Source: Clostridia bacterium
Lineage (GTDB): Bacteria; Bacillota; Clostridia; Christensenellales; Aristaeellaceae
NCBI GenBank assembly: GCA_017508975.1
Contig: JAFWQU010000003.1
Coordinates: 1 to 64,000, forward strand
Direction: 5' to 3'
DNA length: 64,000 nucleotides
Shown: piece after piece, positions 1-8,207 of the stretch
Layout of the letters: each line of letters starts with the position of its first letter
Position numbering within the stretch: the first letter of the stretch is position 1
Translations under genes and position numbers: made by a program
Notes under the pieces: model-generated
Told to the model about the DNA's origin: nothing
The model's input: the letters and a program-made list of their open reading frames with translations, nothing else
The model's database searches: none

Positions 1-161
1 CCGATCCCGCCTCCTGCGGCAAGCTTCCATGTGCCGGGGAGGTTATGGGACAAGATGGCATACGCTGTCACAGCCCAGACGGTCATGAAAAGCACCAGTC
101 CGGTCATGATGAGGAGGAAGATTTTGAGGCCGCGGCGGAATTCCGGATCCTTGTTGTTCAT
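1..161 (-). CDS. Partial small membrane protein, C-terminus beyond window
   Basis: An open frame runs from an ATG whose complement is at 159-161 to the window edge with no stop (53 codons visible). It begins MNNKDPEFRRGLKIF and continues into one hydrophobic segment (about residues 13-37), followed by a short extracytoplasmic-looking stretch ending in AAGGGI. A weak purine-rich AGAAG precedes the start. The basic N-terminus and single hydrophobic helix suggest a membrane-anchored or secreted protein. No family can be named from this piece. Confidence 0.5.
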   Translation of the reverse strand, partial: MNNKDPEFRRGLKIFLLIMTGLVLFMTVWAVTAYAILSHNLPGTWKLAAGGGI

Positions 162-208
162 CGATTCTTCTTACCCTACACTGCATCCTGTTGTCATACT
201 AAGTATGG

Positions 209-1051
209 TCAATACCCCGAGGTCGCAATCTCCCACGCCCCGTCCTCCGTTTTCAGGAGGATCCAGTTGTAGCGGCTATAGCCGCGGCCGCTCTCAAAGC
301 CGGTCCAGCCATCGTCGGTCATGGGTGCGTGGAAGGAGGACTCGAAGACGATCCCATCCACATAAGGCCGTCCCTGGCTGTCCCGGTAGTTATACTTGAT
401 CCCATAGGTCTCGAACTCCCTCCGGGATCTCTCGTCGGACGTATAGTGGATTTCGTGCAGGACATAGCCCACCCAGCCGCTGAGTCCAAAGTCCTGACCC
501 GCCTCATGCCGTGCGCTGAAATGCGCCAGGATCACGGCGAGGGCTGCGTCCATGTCCTCGCGGGTGAAATGCGCCGAGGTTCCATAGTCAATGGCCGCAT
601 GGGTGATGTCCCCATAGGCAGGCATCAGCTCCATGTTCTGGATCTTCACATCCAGGGACGGGTCCACAATGACATAGAGATTGCAGCGCCAGCTTGGCAC
701 TCCGTCCTTGCAGAGTTCCAGGTGAACATGTGCGTCTTCCGGGGCTACACCTTCAAATCGGATTTCATACACAAAGACTGCGTCCGGCGCGTCTTTCGGC
801 TCGGACAGCGGGATCGGGGTGACGGTTACGCGGACAATCTCATCATCCAGTGATACTGCCTGAACCTCCCAGTGGCTGCCGGACCCGGAGAAGTCCGGGA
901 GATACATCACAGCGCCGGGAGAGAAGTCCTCGACATAGGCCCACTCGCTTTCAAAGTCAAAGGATGACCTTGCTGCTGTTTCTTCACAAACTGCTCCAGA
1001 GCATCCCATCACCACGCACACCGCCAGCAGCAGAGCGAGAAGCTTCTTCAT
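209..1051 (-). CDS. Secreted lipoprotein-like hypothetical protein
   Basis: A 280-residue product. I chose the ATG at 1051 because AGGAGG lies just upstream; a longer frame to 1087 lacks a good ribosome site. The N-terminus MKKLLALLLAVCVVMGCSG is a signal peptide with a plausible lipobox (V-M-G-C), so the protein is probably lipid-anchored outside the membrane. The body is soluble, rich in Asp/Glu and aromatic residues, and seems to have a beta-rich first half and a mixed second half (GYSRYNWILL near the end). No enzymatic motif is recognisable. A promoter directly upstream supports independent expression. Function unknown. Confidence 0.75.
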   Translation of the reverse strand: MKKLLALLLAVCVVMGCSGAVCEETAARSSFDFESEWAYVEDFSPGAVMYLPDFSGSGSHWEVQAVSLDDEIVRVTVTPIPLSEPKDAPDAVFVYEIRFEGVAPEDAHVHLELCKDGVPSWRCNLYVIVDPSLDVKIQNMELMPAYGDITHAAIDYGTSAHFTREDMDAALAVILAHFSARHEAGQDFGLSGWVGYVLHEIHYTSDERSRREFETYGIKYNYRDSQGRPYVDGIVFESSFHAPMTDDGWTGFESGRGYSRYNWILLKTEDGAWEIATSGY

Positions 1052-1093
1052 GAGAGGTACCTCCTGTCCTCGGTTATGCTTTACCATGCTCCT

Positions 1094-1122
1094 ATTATAT
1101 GGCCGAACCGCATCATCTGCAA
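1094..1122 (-). promoter_or_regulatory. Promoter for the lipoprotein gene
   Basis: On the minus strand, TTGCAG and TATAAT are separated by 17 bases, ending about 43 bases before the start codon at 1051. Confidence 0.6.
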
Positions 1123-1348
1123 GATATCGGGAAAGGGTTTACAAGATCCGCCTCCATTTGACGAATGCGGCAGCAGGAACGGGTGTGACGAATCACACGG
1201 CAATCATATGTTCTTCCCTTCTGAGTGACGAGAATCAATGGAAATGAATGCCCCCTATCATGGCAATTCGAACACAAAACCCGCACAAAATCTGTCCGCA
1301 AAATAAGGGATAAAGCTTTACAAGTCAACATCTGCGGCGGGTGGAGCG

Positions 1349-2119
1349 GTGGCGGATGTGGTTGGCGTGTGCCTGCTGATGGAGACGCTGTCCCCGGATC
1401 AGGTGGTCGTTTCCCCGGTGCATACCGGCTGCGGCCAGGTCCGCTGTGCCCACGGCATTCTGCCGGTGCCCGCGCCGGCCATGGCCCTGATCCTGCAGGG
1501 AATCCCCTCCTATGGCGGGGAGGTGCGCGGCGAACTGTGCACCCCCACGGGTGCGGCGCTGCTGAAGCACTTCGCAACCCGGTTCGGCGCGCGTCCGGTG
1601 ATGGCGGTGGAGGCTATCGGCTACGGCATGGGCAAGAAGGATTTCGAGCAGGCCAACTGCGTCCGCGCGTTCCTGGGCGTGAGCGAGGAGGCGCAGACGA
1701 CGATCACCCGGCTCGAGTGCAATCTGGACGACATGACGGGGGAGGACCTCGGCTTCGCCATGGAGCAGCTTTTCGCGCAGGGGGCGCTGGATGTCTATAC
1801 CCAGGCGATCGGCATGAAAAAGAGCCGGCCCGGCGTCCTGCTCTCGGTGATCTGCCGGACGGAGGACGCGGACGGCATGGCGCGGGCGATGATGAAGCAC
1901 ACGACCACGCTGGGCATCCGCCGCCAGGATATGAACCGGTATGTGCTGCGCCGGGAGATGGAGACGGTGGACACGGCTTACGGGCCCGTGCGGGTCAAGC
2001 GCGCCTCCGGGCTGGGCGTGGACAGGGCGAAGCCGGAGTTTGAGGATATCGCGGAGCTGGCCAGGAAGAATGATCTTCCGCTGGGGGTTATTCGGGAAGC
2101 GGTTTCTCATCTCAAATAA
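1349..2119 (+). pseudogene. larC: 5'-truncated larC (nickel-pincer cofactor biosynthesis)
   Basis: The 256-residue frame matches the C-terminal two thirds of LarC, the CTP-dependent enzyme that inserts nickel into the pincer nucleotide cofactor of lactate racemase. Recognisable blocks are ADVVGVCLLMETL, VRCAHGILPVPAPA and the LarC2-type block ECNLDDMTGEDLG. Full LarC is about 400 residues and starts with an acidic DCFSGISGDM-like segment. Here homology begins abruptly at GAVADVVG. The in-frame upstream codons read STSAAGG and then a stop at 1304-1306, and no other frame upstream carries the missing part. The likely reading is a truncated, non-functional remnant, with GTG at 1349 the first usable start. 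Its last codons lie inside a repeat element. A natural LarC1/LarC2 frameshift would break further downstream, so it does not explain this. Confidence 0.7.
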
Positions 2120-2234
2120 AAAAGCTGCAAATCTTGTAAACAGCATGCGTCCGAAGGTCCAGGGCTTTCTGATCGCCCTGGACCTTCGGCCACATGCTGT
2201 TGCTGGATTTGTGATTCCTACTTGAGATTGGTAT
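2103..2234 (+). repeat. TIR repeat, copy 1 (left-arm palindrome)
   Basis: The right end is TGAGATTGGTAT (2223-2234); the left end is a degenerate TTTCTCATCTCA that overlaps the last larC codons. Unlike other copies, both arms are of the left type (CAACAGCATG plus CCGAAGGTCC, then their reverse complement), so the whole unit is one long palindrome centred near 2171. It is probably a derivative made by inversion or recombination. Confidence 0.8.
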
Positions 2235-2252
2235 GAGATCAGGATGATTCCG

Positions 2253-4169
2253 TTATTCGCCCTCGTTCTCAGAGACGGCAGCGGCCTCCGGAATCTCCTC
2301 CGCCGGAGCGGCGGGGACTTCCTCGGGCTGGGCCTCGGGGGCGGACTCGGTCTCGTCCGCGACGACCTCCACTTCGTCGGAGGAAGCGGCTGCCTCGGGC
2401 TCGGCGGGGTTCTCTTCCTCCTCCGCGGGCGCAGCCTCGGGGGCCGGCTCCCCGGGGAGCTCCATGCCGTCGGAGGTGTCGGCCTCCTGGTCGGTGCCCT
2501 CCGAGGCCTCCTCGAGCTCGACGGGGGTCACCGTGAGCCCGCTGACAGACATGCTGTTGCCGTTGCCGATGTTGCCGCACTGGATTCCGAAGAACAGGGC
2601 GGCACTATCCGCCGTAAAGGTGATGGTGTGCGTTCCGGCTGTGTCGGCAAAGTTATAGCGATCGCCGCCAATTTTATCGTTCTTCAGGAAGAAGAATTCG
2701 CCGACGCCGTTGTCCCCGGAGAGCGTGAAGGTCGCGGTATACTCCTTCCCGGGCTCCAGTACGAAGCCGGAGTCGAAGAGCGCCTTTGAATCCCAGACGT
2801 CGGGGTTGTCGTCCGTATCCGTCAGTGTGATCACGCCCTCGCTGACTGTCTCCGTGCAGTTTGCACCCTCCTTGTGCAGACCCGGGATGCGGAAGAGATC
2901 TTGGATAGTGACGGTCATCTCATTTCCCTCGCCCAGATTGCCGAACTGCATTCCGGCGTAGAGGTCATTATCCTCCGCCTTGAACTGCGCCGTGTGATCC
3001 CCGGGCGTATTGTTGAAGGAGTACCGCTTTTCCAGATCGTCCTCCTTGCAGAAGAAGAATTCACCGAAAGTACCGTCGTCGTTCCCGCCGGCGAGGTTGA
3101 AGTTCGCGGCATAGACGCTGTTCTCCTCCAGAAGCTCGCCCAGATAGACGAGCAGGCTGGAGGTCCAGACGTCCTCCTCGGGACTGGTGTCGACACCGGT
3201 GATCGTCGTCTGGCTGCCGCTGCTCTCCATCTCATAGGTGCAGTTCTTTGAGCTCAGCACCGCGGGGACGGCCGGCTTCGGCCTGTCGGTTCCGGTTCCC
3301 ACCGCTTTCCGGACCTCCCGCAGTTCCTCCAGGGTGAAGGTCACGCTGTTGCCGGCGCCCAGATTGCCGAACTGCATGCCGATGTAGAGCACGTCGCTGC
3401 AGGCGTTGAAAACCACGGTGTTTGAACCCGCCTGATTTACGAAGGTCGAGTCGTCGCGGTCGTTCAGATTCTGGGACTTGCAGACGAAGAACTCGCCGAC
3501 GCCGTGGTCGCCGTCCAGGGTGAAGCTCAGCTTGTAGCTCTTGCCGACCTCCATCGGGATGCCTGTGTTGAAGAGCAGCTTGGAGTTCCAGACGTCGTTG
3601 TTGTCGTGGGTGTCGGTGGCGGTGACCGAGTTGTCGGTGACGCTCACGGTGCCGTTTTCCGTGCGCAGCAGCGAGGGGTTCGCGGACTCGGACAGCGCGG
3701 AGAGATTCGAGAGGGTCGCCGTGACGCAATTGCCCTTGCCCAGGTTGCCGACCTGCATGCCGATATAGACCCGGTTCTGGGCGGCGGTGAAGCTGATGCT
3801 CCTGTCCCCACCCTCGGCGGCAAAGGTCTCGTCATAGCGCTCGTCGATGTTCTCGCTCTTGCACAGGAAGAACTCGCCGACGCCGTGATCCCCGACGAGG
3901 CTGAAGCTGACGGTGTACTGCTCGCCCGGCGTCAGCTCCATGCCGGCGTCGAGGAGGAGCTTGGAGCTCCAGACATCGTTGTTGTCGTCCGTGTCGGTGA
4001 CGGTCAGCGTGTTCCCGTCGAAGGCGGCCTCGCACTGTTCGATCAGTTTGATGTCCCTCTCGGAACACTGCACGGGGCTTTCCGCGCAGCCCGCGGCCGC
4101 GAGTCCGAGCACGAGGGAGAACAGCACGGCGCAGAGGACAAGGCGCATCGCAGTCTTTCTGGTTCTCAT
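2253..4169 (-). CDS. Lipoprotein with four beta-sandwich repeats and acidic tail
   Basis: A 638-residue product from the ATG at 4169, which has AAGGAG ten bases upstream; a further ATG at 4190 lacks a ribosome site. The N-terminus is a signal peptide ending LGLAAAGCAE, a plausible lipobox. Then come four repeats of ~115-130 residues, each with a D-x-D-D/S block, DVW-S-L, a G-D-x-G-x-GEFF segment, a Y/F-x-G-x-Q-x-GN block and a final strand. This pattern resembles carbohydrate-binding-module-like jelly rolls, but the family is not certain. The last ~95 residues are almost entirely Glu, Pro, Ala and Asp, an extended acidic tail. It is probably a cell-surface binding protein; the ligand is unknown. 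Confidence 0.75.
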   Translation of the reverse strand: MRTRKTAMRLVLCAVLFSLVLGLAAAGCAESPVQCSERDIKLIEQCEAAFDGNTLTVTDTDDNNDVWSSKLLLDAGMELTPGEQYTVSFSLVGDHGVGEFFLCKSENIDERYDETFAAEGGDRSISFTAAQNRVYIGMQVGNLGKGNCVTATLSNLSALSESANPSLLRTENGTVSVTDNSVTATDTHDNNDVWNSKLLFNTGIPMEVGKSYKLSFTLDGDHGVGEFFVCKSQNLNDRDDSTFVNQAGSNTVVFNACSDVLYIGMQFGNLGAGNSVTFTLEELREVRKAVGTGTDRPKPAVPAVLSSKNCTYEMESSGSQTTITGVDTSPEEDVWTSSLLVYLGELLEENSVYAANFNLAGGNDDGTFGEFFFCKEDDLEKRYSFNNTPGDHTAQFKAEDNDLYAGMQFGNLGEGNEMTVTIQDLFRIPGLHKEGANCTETVSEGVITLTDTDDNPDVWDSKALFDSGFVLEPGKEYTATFTLSGDNGVGEFFFLKNDKIGGDRYNFADTAGTHTITFTADSAALFFGIQCGNIGNGNSMSVSGLTVTPVELEEASEGTDQEADTSDGMELPGEPAPEAAPAEEEENPAEPEAAASSDEVEVVADETESAPEAQPEEVPAAPAEEIPEAAAVSENEGE

Positions 4170-4326
4170 GATGTGAACGCTCCTTTTCATGAAGGGACCG
4201 GACCGGGTAGATTTACATTTTGTAAATCTCAGTTGTGCTTTGTGTAAACAGTGTAACTTATATTTCATCATTTGTCAACCTGTTTTGTAAAAAAAGCGGG
4301 GATTTCTCCCCGCATCATCCATTCTC

Positions 4327-4483
4327 ATACAATTCTCAAGTAAAAACTGCAAATCCAGCAACAGCATGCATCCGAAGGTCCAGGGCGATCGGAAAGCCGC
4401 CAGTCCGGCTGCGGACCTGGTCGCGGCCCGCAGGCCGCGAAATCCTGATGTTGACAAAAAACATACTAAGCTGAGAACAGTAT
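4327..4483 (+). repeat. TIR repeat, copy 2 (full length)
   Basis: 157 bp. Left end ATACAATTCTCA, right end TGAGAACAGTAT; core CCGAAGGTCCAGGGCGATCG followed by the second hairpin CGCGGCC-CGCA-GGCCGCG. The right-end T is also the last base of the MFS gene's TGA stop on the other strand. Confidence 0.9.
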
Positions 4484-5655
4484 CAGCCATCCCTTTTTCC
4501 GAACCAGACAATCCCCGTGCCCAGAGCGCCGCAGGCGAGGGCGACGAGCAGCATGCCATCGATGCCCAGGGTGTCGATCAGCCAGCCGCCGCAGAGGGAG
4601 CCGAGAATGGTGGCCACGGTCAGGGACATGGTCATGTAGGCCTGGCCCTTGATCCGGTCCTGTTCGCGCATGATTTCGTTGACATAGTAGACCGAGGCGA
4701 CCGTGAGCAGTCCCCAGCCCATGGGCTGAAACAGCTGCACCAGGTACAGCGCGCCCATGGTGGAGGCCAGCTGCGTCCCCAGAACCTTGAGCGTGAAGAA
4801 GATGCCGGACAGCCTGAACCAGAAGCCGCTGTTCTTCTTTTGCAGCATCCAGGGGAAGATGAACATCGGGATCACTTCCAATAAGCCGGCCAAGGCCATG
4901 GCGATGCCCATGTGCTCGCTGCCGCCGCCCTTGGCGACGACGATCTGATAGACGTAATTGTTGATCAGCACATGGCTCACATAGATGAGCACGCAGCCGA
5001 TCAGCGTGACACAGAACACCGGATAGTGGCGGATAAACGCGGAGATGGACCCCTGGTCCCGTCCACCCCCGCGAAGTTCCCGCCTGCGCTTCCGGAAGGG
5101 AAAGCAGAGGATGGCCAGCAGCAGGCACACGCAGAAGAACACCAGCGCGGGCGGCTGAAGCTCCGGACCTTTTCGCGCGATCAGCTGTCCCATGGAGAAG
5201 GACATGACCGCGTAGCCGATGGAGCCGAAGCCCCGGGCGATGCCAAAGTTCAGCGGCATTCCGGCGTTCATGCTCTCGGTGGCCAGGGCGTTCACCAGCG
5301 GCAGGCTCAGCTGGAGGGCCAGGATGACGACGCCCAGCAGCGCGCCGCTCACGGTGCCGCTCTTACCCGTGCTGACCGCAAGCAGAATGCTGAAAAGGAG
5401 CATGATTCCCAGCAGCACGGTCAGAATCACCTTCAGGGAAGGGCTTTTCTCCCGGTCCGCGAAGGCCGCCAGCGCGGGCTGAATCAGCACGGACAGGGTG
5501 CACGCAGCGGCGTTGATCAGTCCGATGGCCGTGTTGGACAGTCCGCAGGCCAGCAGGTAGGGGCTGGCGTAGGACAGCGCGGTGCCGTAGGCAAACCAGA
5601 AGAAGAATTGAACGACCGCGTAGGATGCGGTCCATTTGAGGGCTCCGTTTTTCAT
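4483..5655 (-). CDS. MFS transporter, sugar-permease-like
   Basis: A 390-residue integral membrane protein with about 12 hydrophobic segments and a basic cytoplasmic loop (FRKRRRELRGGG) near the middle, the usual 6+6 MFS layout. The N-terminus FFFWFAYGTALSYASPYLL resembles the LacY/nucleoside-symporter-like branch of MFS. The ATG at 5655 is preceded by GGAGG; the frame stays open upstream but without a ribosome site. Its promoter holds a LacI/CcpA-type palindrome in the spacer, which suggests carbohydrate-responsive control and a sugar or oligosaccharide substrate (inference). It stands alone, followed directly by a repeat element and with no hairpin terminator of its own. Confidence 0.85.
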   Translation of the reverse strand: MKNGALKWTASYAVVQFFFWFAYGTALSYASPYLLACGLSNTAIGLINAAACTLSVLIQPALAAFADREKSPSLKVILTVLLGIMLLFSILLAVSTGKSGTVSGALLGVVILALQLSLPLVNALATESMNAGMPLNFGIARGFGSIGYAVMSFSMGQLIARKGPELQPPALVFFCVCLLLAILCFPFRKRRRELRGGGRDQGSISAFIRHYPVFCVTLIGCVLIYVSHVLINNYVYQIVVAKGGGSEHMGIAMALAGLLEVIPMFIFPWMLQKKNSGFWFRLSGIFFTLKVLGTQLASTMGALYLVQLFQPMGWGLLTVASVYYVNEIMREQDRIKGQAYMTMSLTVATILGSLCGGWLIDTLGIDGMLLVALACGALGTGIVWFGKRDG

Positions 5656-5704
5656 ATCCAGACCTCCGTGCGTCGGCGGCTTTTTCTTTGGAATCAGCCG
5701 ATTT

Positions 5705-5733
5705 ATGGTACAGCAAAAGCGCTTTTTCGGCAA
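5705..5733 (-). promoter_or_regulatory. MFS promoter with operator in the spacer
   Basis: Minus-strand TTGCCG, 17-base spacer, TACCAT. The spacer carries the perfect palindrome AAAAGCGCTTTT (5715-5726), the core of LacI/CcpA operators. A bound repressor would block RNA polymerase directly. Confidence 0.5.
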
Positions 5734-5837
5734 GGGCGAATTGCGGGAGGGGGCGTGGTTTTGCATCTTCTTCTCACGGCTTTGTCTTTGGCGCTTTGGA
5801 ATATGGTTTTTGCATGGGGATTTCTGAAGAGGGATTT

Positions 5838-5897
5838 CGCGCCCGCAGGCGCGAAATCCCACTGCTGACAATAAGCATTCTAAACTGAGATCAGTAT
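5838..5897 (+). repeat. TIR repeat, copy 3 (right half only)
   Basis: Only the second hairpin (CGCGCC-CGCA-GGCGCG) and the right arm, ending TGAGATCAGTAT (5886-5897), are present. The left arm and first hairpin are lost. The rest of the 5656-5965 gap holds the MFS promoter and the tRNA terminator. Confidence 0.75.
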
Positions 5898-5930
5898 AAG
5901 AACCGCGTCAGAAAGACACCGCTCACGCAC

Positions 5931-5962
5931 AAAAAACCGGATCCCCGTCTCCGGAGATCCGG
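5931..5962 (-). terminator. tRNA operon terminator
   Basis: Stem CCGGATC/GATCCGG followed on the minus strand by six T residues, just after the tRNA-Pro gene. Confidence 0.8.
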
Positions 5963-5965
5963 CCG

Positions 5966-6039
5966 TCGAAGTGGTGGGACTCGAACCCACGGCCTCCTAG
6001 TCCCGAACCAGGCGCGCTACCAAACTGCGCTACACCTCG
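5966..6039 (-). tRNA. tRNA-Pro (CGG)
   Basis: 74 bases fold into a normal cloverleaf: acceptor CGAGGTG/CACTTCG with the C1-G72 pair and A73 typical of bacterial tRNA-Pro, anticodon loop TTCGGGA on a CCTGG/CTAGG stem, and T-loop GTTCGAGTC. The anticodon is CGG. It is the second gene of a two-tRNA transcript, 10 bases after tRNA-Thr. The CCA end is not encoded. Confidence 0.95.
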
Positions 6040-6049
6040 GTGTCGCTGG

Positions 6050-6122
6050 AGCCGATAATGGGACTCGAACCCATGACCTGCTGATTACGAATCAACCGCT
6101 CTACCAACTGAGCTATATCGGC
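6050..6122 (-). tRNA. tRNA-Thr (CGT)
   Basis: 73 bases. Acceptor GCCGATA/TATCGGC pairs perfectly; D-arm AGCTCAGTTGGTAGAGC; anticodon stem GTTGA/TCAGC around loop TTCGTAA, giving anticodon CGT; T-arm GGGTTCGAGTCCC. First gene of the tRNA pair. CCA is not encoded. Confidence 0.95.
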
Positions 6123-6138
6123 AAGTCCAGCAATGGAC

Positions 6139-6166
6139 ATTATACCAGAAAAAGCTCATTTGTCCA
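6139..6166 (-). promoter_or_regulatory. tRNA operon promoter
   Basis: Minus-strand TGGACA, 16-base spacer, extended -10 TGGTATAAT, about 17 bases before tRNA-Thr. Confidence 0.6.
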
Positions 6167-6180
6167 GTCCCGGAGAAAAT

Positions 6181-6837
6181 TTATTTTTCTCCCCGCTTCC
6201 GGGCGGCGTAGTCCGCCTCGACCGCGTGCTTCCAGCCGGCGCCGAGGGGACGGGCGGCGCGGACCTGCTCGATTGCGCAGTCCGCGGCCTCGAAGCTCAG
6301 GGCCTGGCCCCGGGCGTCGTGGTGCGCGGTGACGGCGCGCTCCGGGGCGATGCCGAAGTGCGCGGCGGTCTCCACCGCGTCGATATTCGCCGCCAGGAAC
6401 AGAAACTCCCAGTCGCAGACATCCTGCTGGCGCTTCACCATCGCCTTGACGTCGTCGCTGGAGAACTCGCGGCTCGCGTTCTCCATGCCGTCGGTCATGA
6501 TGACGAAGACCGTGTGCTCCGGGCGGTCCTCCTCCCGGGCGTACTTGTGGACATTGCGGATGTGGCGGATCGCGCCGCCGATCGCGTCGATCAGCGCGGT
6601 GCCGCCGCCGACCCGGAAGTCCTCCCGCGTCATCTGCGGAATCCGCCTGATCGGGACACGGTCGTGGATGACCTGGCTCCGGAAGGAGAACAGCACGGTG
6701 GAGACCAGCGCCTCGCCGTCGGCCTCCCGCTGCCGCGCGATCATGCTGTTGAACCCGCCGATCGTATCCTCCTCCAGACCCGCCATGGACCCGCTGCGGT
6801 CCAGAATAAATACCAGCTCCGTCAGACCCTTTTTCAT
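6181..6837 (-). CDS. VWA-domain protein
   Basis: A 218-residue soluble protein made of one von Willebrand A domain. The metal-ion-dependent adhesion site is intact: D13-R-S15-G-S17 near the N-terminus, a GGGTAL threonine near residue 80, and MTDGMEN further on. It has no signal peptide or membrane helix, so it is cytoplasmic. A GGAGGGATC ribosome site precedes the ATG. The VWA fold mediates metal-dependent protein contacts; such free-standing copies often sit near stress or tellurium-resistance-type genes, but none is seen here. The upstream co-directional gene encodes a macro-domain protein. Confidence 0.85.
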   Translation of the reverse strand: MKKGLTELVFILDRSGSMAGLEEDTIGGFNSMIARQREADGEALVSTVLFSFRSQVIHDRVPIRRIPQMTREDFRVGGGTALIDAIGGAIRHIRNVHKYAREEDRPEHTVFVIMTDGMENASREFSSDDVKAMVKRQQDVCDWEFLFLAANIDAVETAAHFGIAPERAVTAHHDARGQALSFEAADCAIEQVRAARPLGAGWKHAVEADYAARKRGEK

Positions 6838-6946
6838 GCCGATCCCTCCTTGATCCTGCTGCGGTGGGAGGCTTTTTCCTCCTCACAGCCTGATCATACA
6901 CGGAATCGCGCACGCCGTGGTCGCCTGCCGGGCGACAAATGAACTT

Positions 6947-7102
6947 ATACTAATCTCAAGTAAGAATTACAAATCCAGCAACAGCATGTGACCGAAGGTC
7001 CAGGGCGATCGGAAAGCCGCCAGTCCGGCTGCGGACCTGGTCGCGGCCCGCAGGCCGCGAAATCTCACTGTTGACAATAAGCATTCAAAATGAGATTAGT
7101 AT
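6947..7102 (+). repeat. TIR repeat, copy 4 (best full-length copy)
   Basis: 156 bp with perfect 12-base terminal inverted repeats, ATACTAATCTCA and TGAGATTAGTAT. The interior runs from AGTAAGAATTACAAATCC through the core hairpins to GTTGACAATAAGCATTC. The right end overlaps the TAA stop of the macro-domain gene by one base. Confidence 0.95.
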
Positions 7103-8172
7103 TACAGGGAGCCCAGCAGCGGCAGATCGAACTGGTACAGCACCTCGTTGATCTCGTCGATGTCCCACAGATGCCGCTCCAGGAAGAACTTCACCACCAG
7201 ATCGCTCTTGCTGGCGTCCGAGAAGGCGAATCCCGCCTTGCGCAGCAGGTCCTCCGTCTCCGGCAGCGTCAGCCGCAGCGCCACGGCGAAGGCGAAGACG
7301 GTGCTCTTGCTCGGGCGGTAATCCGGGTTCGATCGGATTTTGCTGAACAGCCGCCGGTCGACGTTCGCGCGGCGGTAGGCCTGCGCGTCGGTCATTCCGC
7401 GTTCGTCGATCAGCCGCAGGAGCGCCGCGGAGAAGCCCTCGTCCGTCCGCTTGAGCAGTTCCTCGACCGCCGCCATCAGGGGCGTGGCCATCGCCTCGTC
7501 CGCCGCCGCGTAGACCTGCCGGCGGGCTTTTTCCCGGGCGGCCTCCTCGACGCGGATTGCCTGCTCCGCTTCTCTTTTCCGCCGGGGCCGGTCCTCCGTT
7601 CCGGCGGGCGGCGGGGCCATCGGGGCCGGCATCGCCCCCGCGGCGGCCTGGCGCGCCCAGCCGATATAGCGCAGGACCTCCAGCAGGACTCTGCTCCGGG
7701 TGGGGAGCTCCGTCGGACCGTACAGTACCAGATAGACCGTCAGATCGTGCTCCATCAGATAGGCGCGGATGGTCTCCTCGGCGACCGCCACGGCCTGGGA
7801 CTCGGGATAGCCGTAGGCCCCGGCGGAGATCAGCGGAAAGGCGACGGTCTCGCAGCCGTTCGCCTCCGCCAGCGCCAGAGCGTTCCGGTAGCAGGCCGTC
7901 AGAAGCTCCCGCTCCCCGTTCCCGCCGCCGCGCCAGATGGGGCCGACCGTGTGGATCACATATTTCGCCGGAAGCCGGTAGGCGGCGGTGATCTTCGCCT
8001 CGCCGACATCGCAGCCGCCGAGGGTCGCGCACTCCGCCCGCAGCTCAGGCCCCGCGGCGGCGTGGATTGCGCCGTCCACCCCGCCGCCGCCCAGCAGGCT
8101 GCTGTTCGCCGCGTTGACGATCGCGTCCACCTGCATCCGGGTGATATCGTTCCGAACAATCTGGAAAGGCAT
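7102..8172 (-). CDS. Macro-domain protein with C-terminal helical domain
   Basis: 356 residues from the ATG at 8172, seven bases after AGGAGG; a GTG two codons earlier is less likely. Residues ~1-180 are a macro domain (ADP-ribose binding, often ADP-ribosyl hydrolase) with the signature [20 protein letters not shown] and the substrate loop [12 protein letters not shown] Pro/Ala/Arg-rich linker (~185-235) leads to a ~120-residue helical domain with [15 protein letters not shown], resembling an HTH-like module often attached to such macro domains. It probably removes or senses ADP-ribose in the cytoplasm; the helical domain may bind a partner or nucleic acid. The co-directional VWA gene lies beyond the repeat. 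Confidence 0.85.
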   Translation of the reverse strand: MPFQIVRNDITRMQVDAIVNAANSSLLGGGGVDGAIHAAAGPELRAECATLGGCDVGEAKITAAYRLPAKYVIHTVGPIWRGGGNGERELLTACYRNALALAEANGCETVAFPLISAGAYGYPESQAVAVAEETIRAYLMEHDLTVYLVLYGPTELPTRSRVLLEVLRYIGWARQAAAGAMPAPMAPPPAGTEDRPRRKREAEQAIRVEEAAREKARRQVYAAADEAMATPLMAAVEELLKRTDEGFSAALLRLIDERGMTDAQAYRRANVDRRLFSKIRSNPDYRPSKSTVFAFAVALRLTLPETEDLLRKAGFAFSDASKSDLVVKFFLERHLWDIDEINEVLYQFDLPLLGSL

Positions 8173-8207
8173 GCTCACACCTCCTGAGGGGAATCCAAAT
8201 CTGACAG

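Noticed and set aside
1225-2043. Alternative frame over larC, as a possible frameshifted N-terminus
   Set aside because: Its product is Gly/Arg-rich and has no LarC N-terminal similarity, so it does not supply the missing part.
4327-4483. TIR repeats as insertion sequences
   Set aside because: About 157 bp with no open frame for a transposase; none is found in the window.
7063-7102. TTGACA in the right arm of the TIR element as an outward promoter
   Set aside because: No good -10 lies 16-18 bases away in the arm, and other copies vary at this site.
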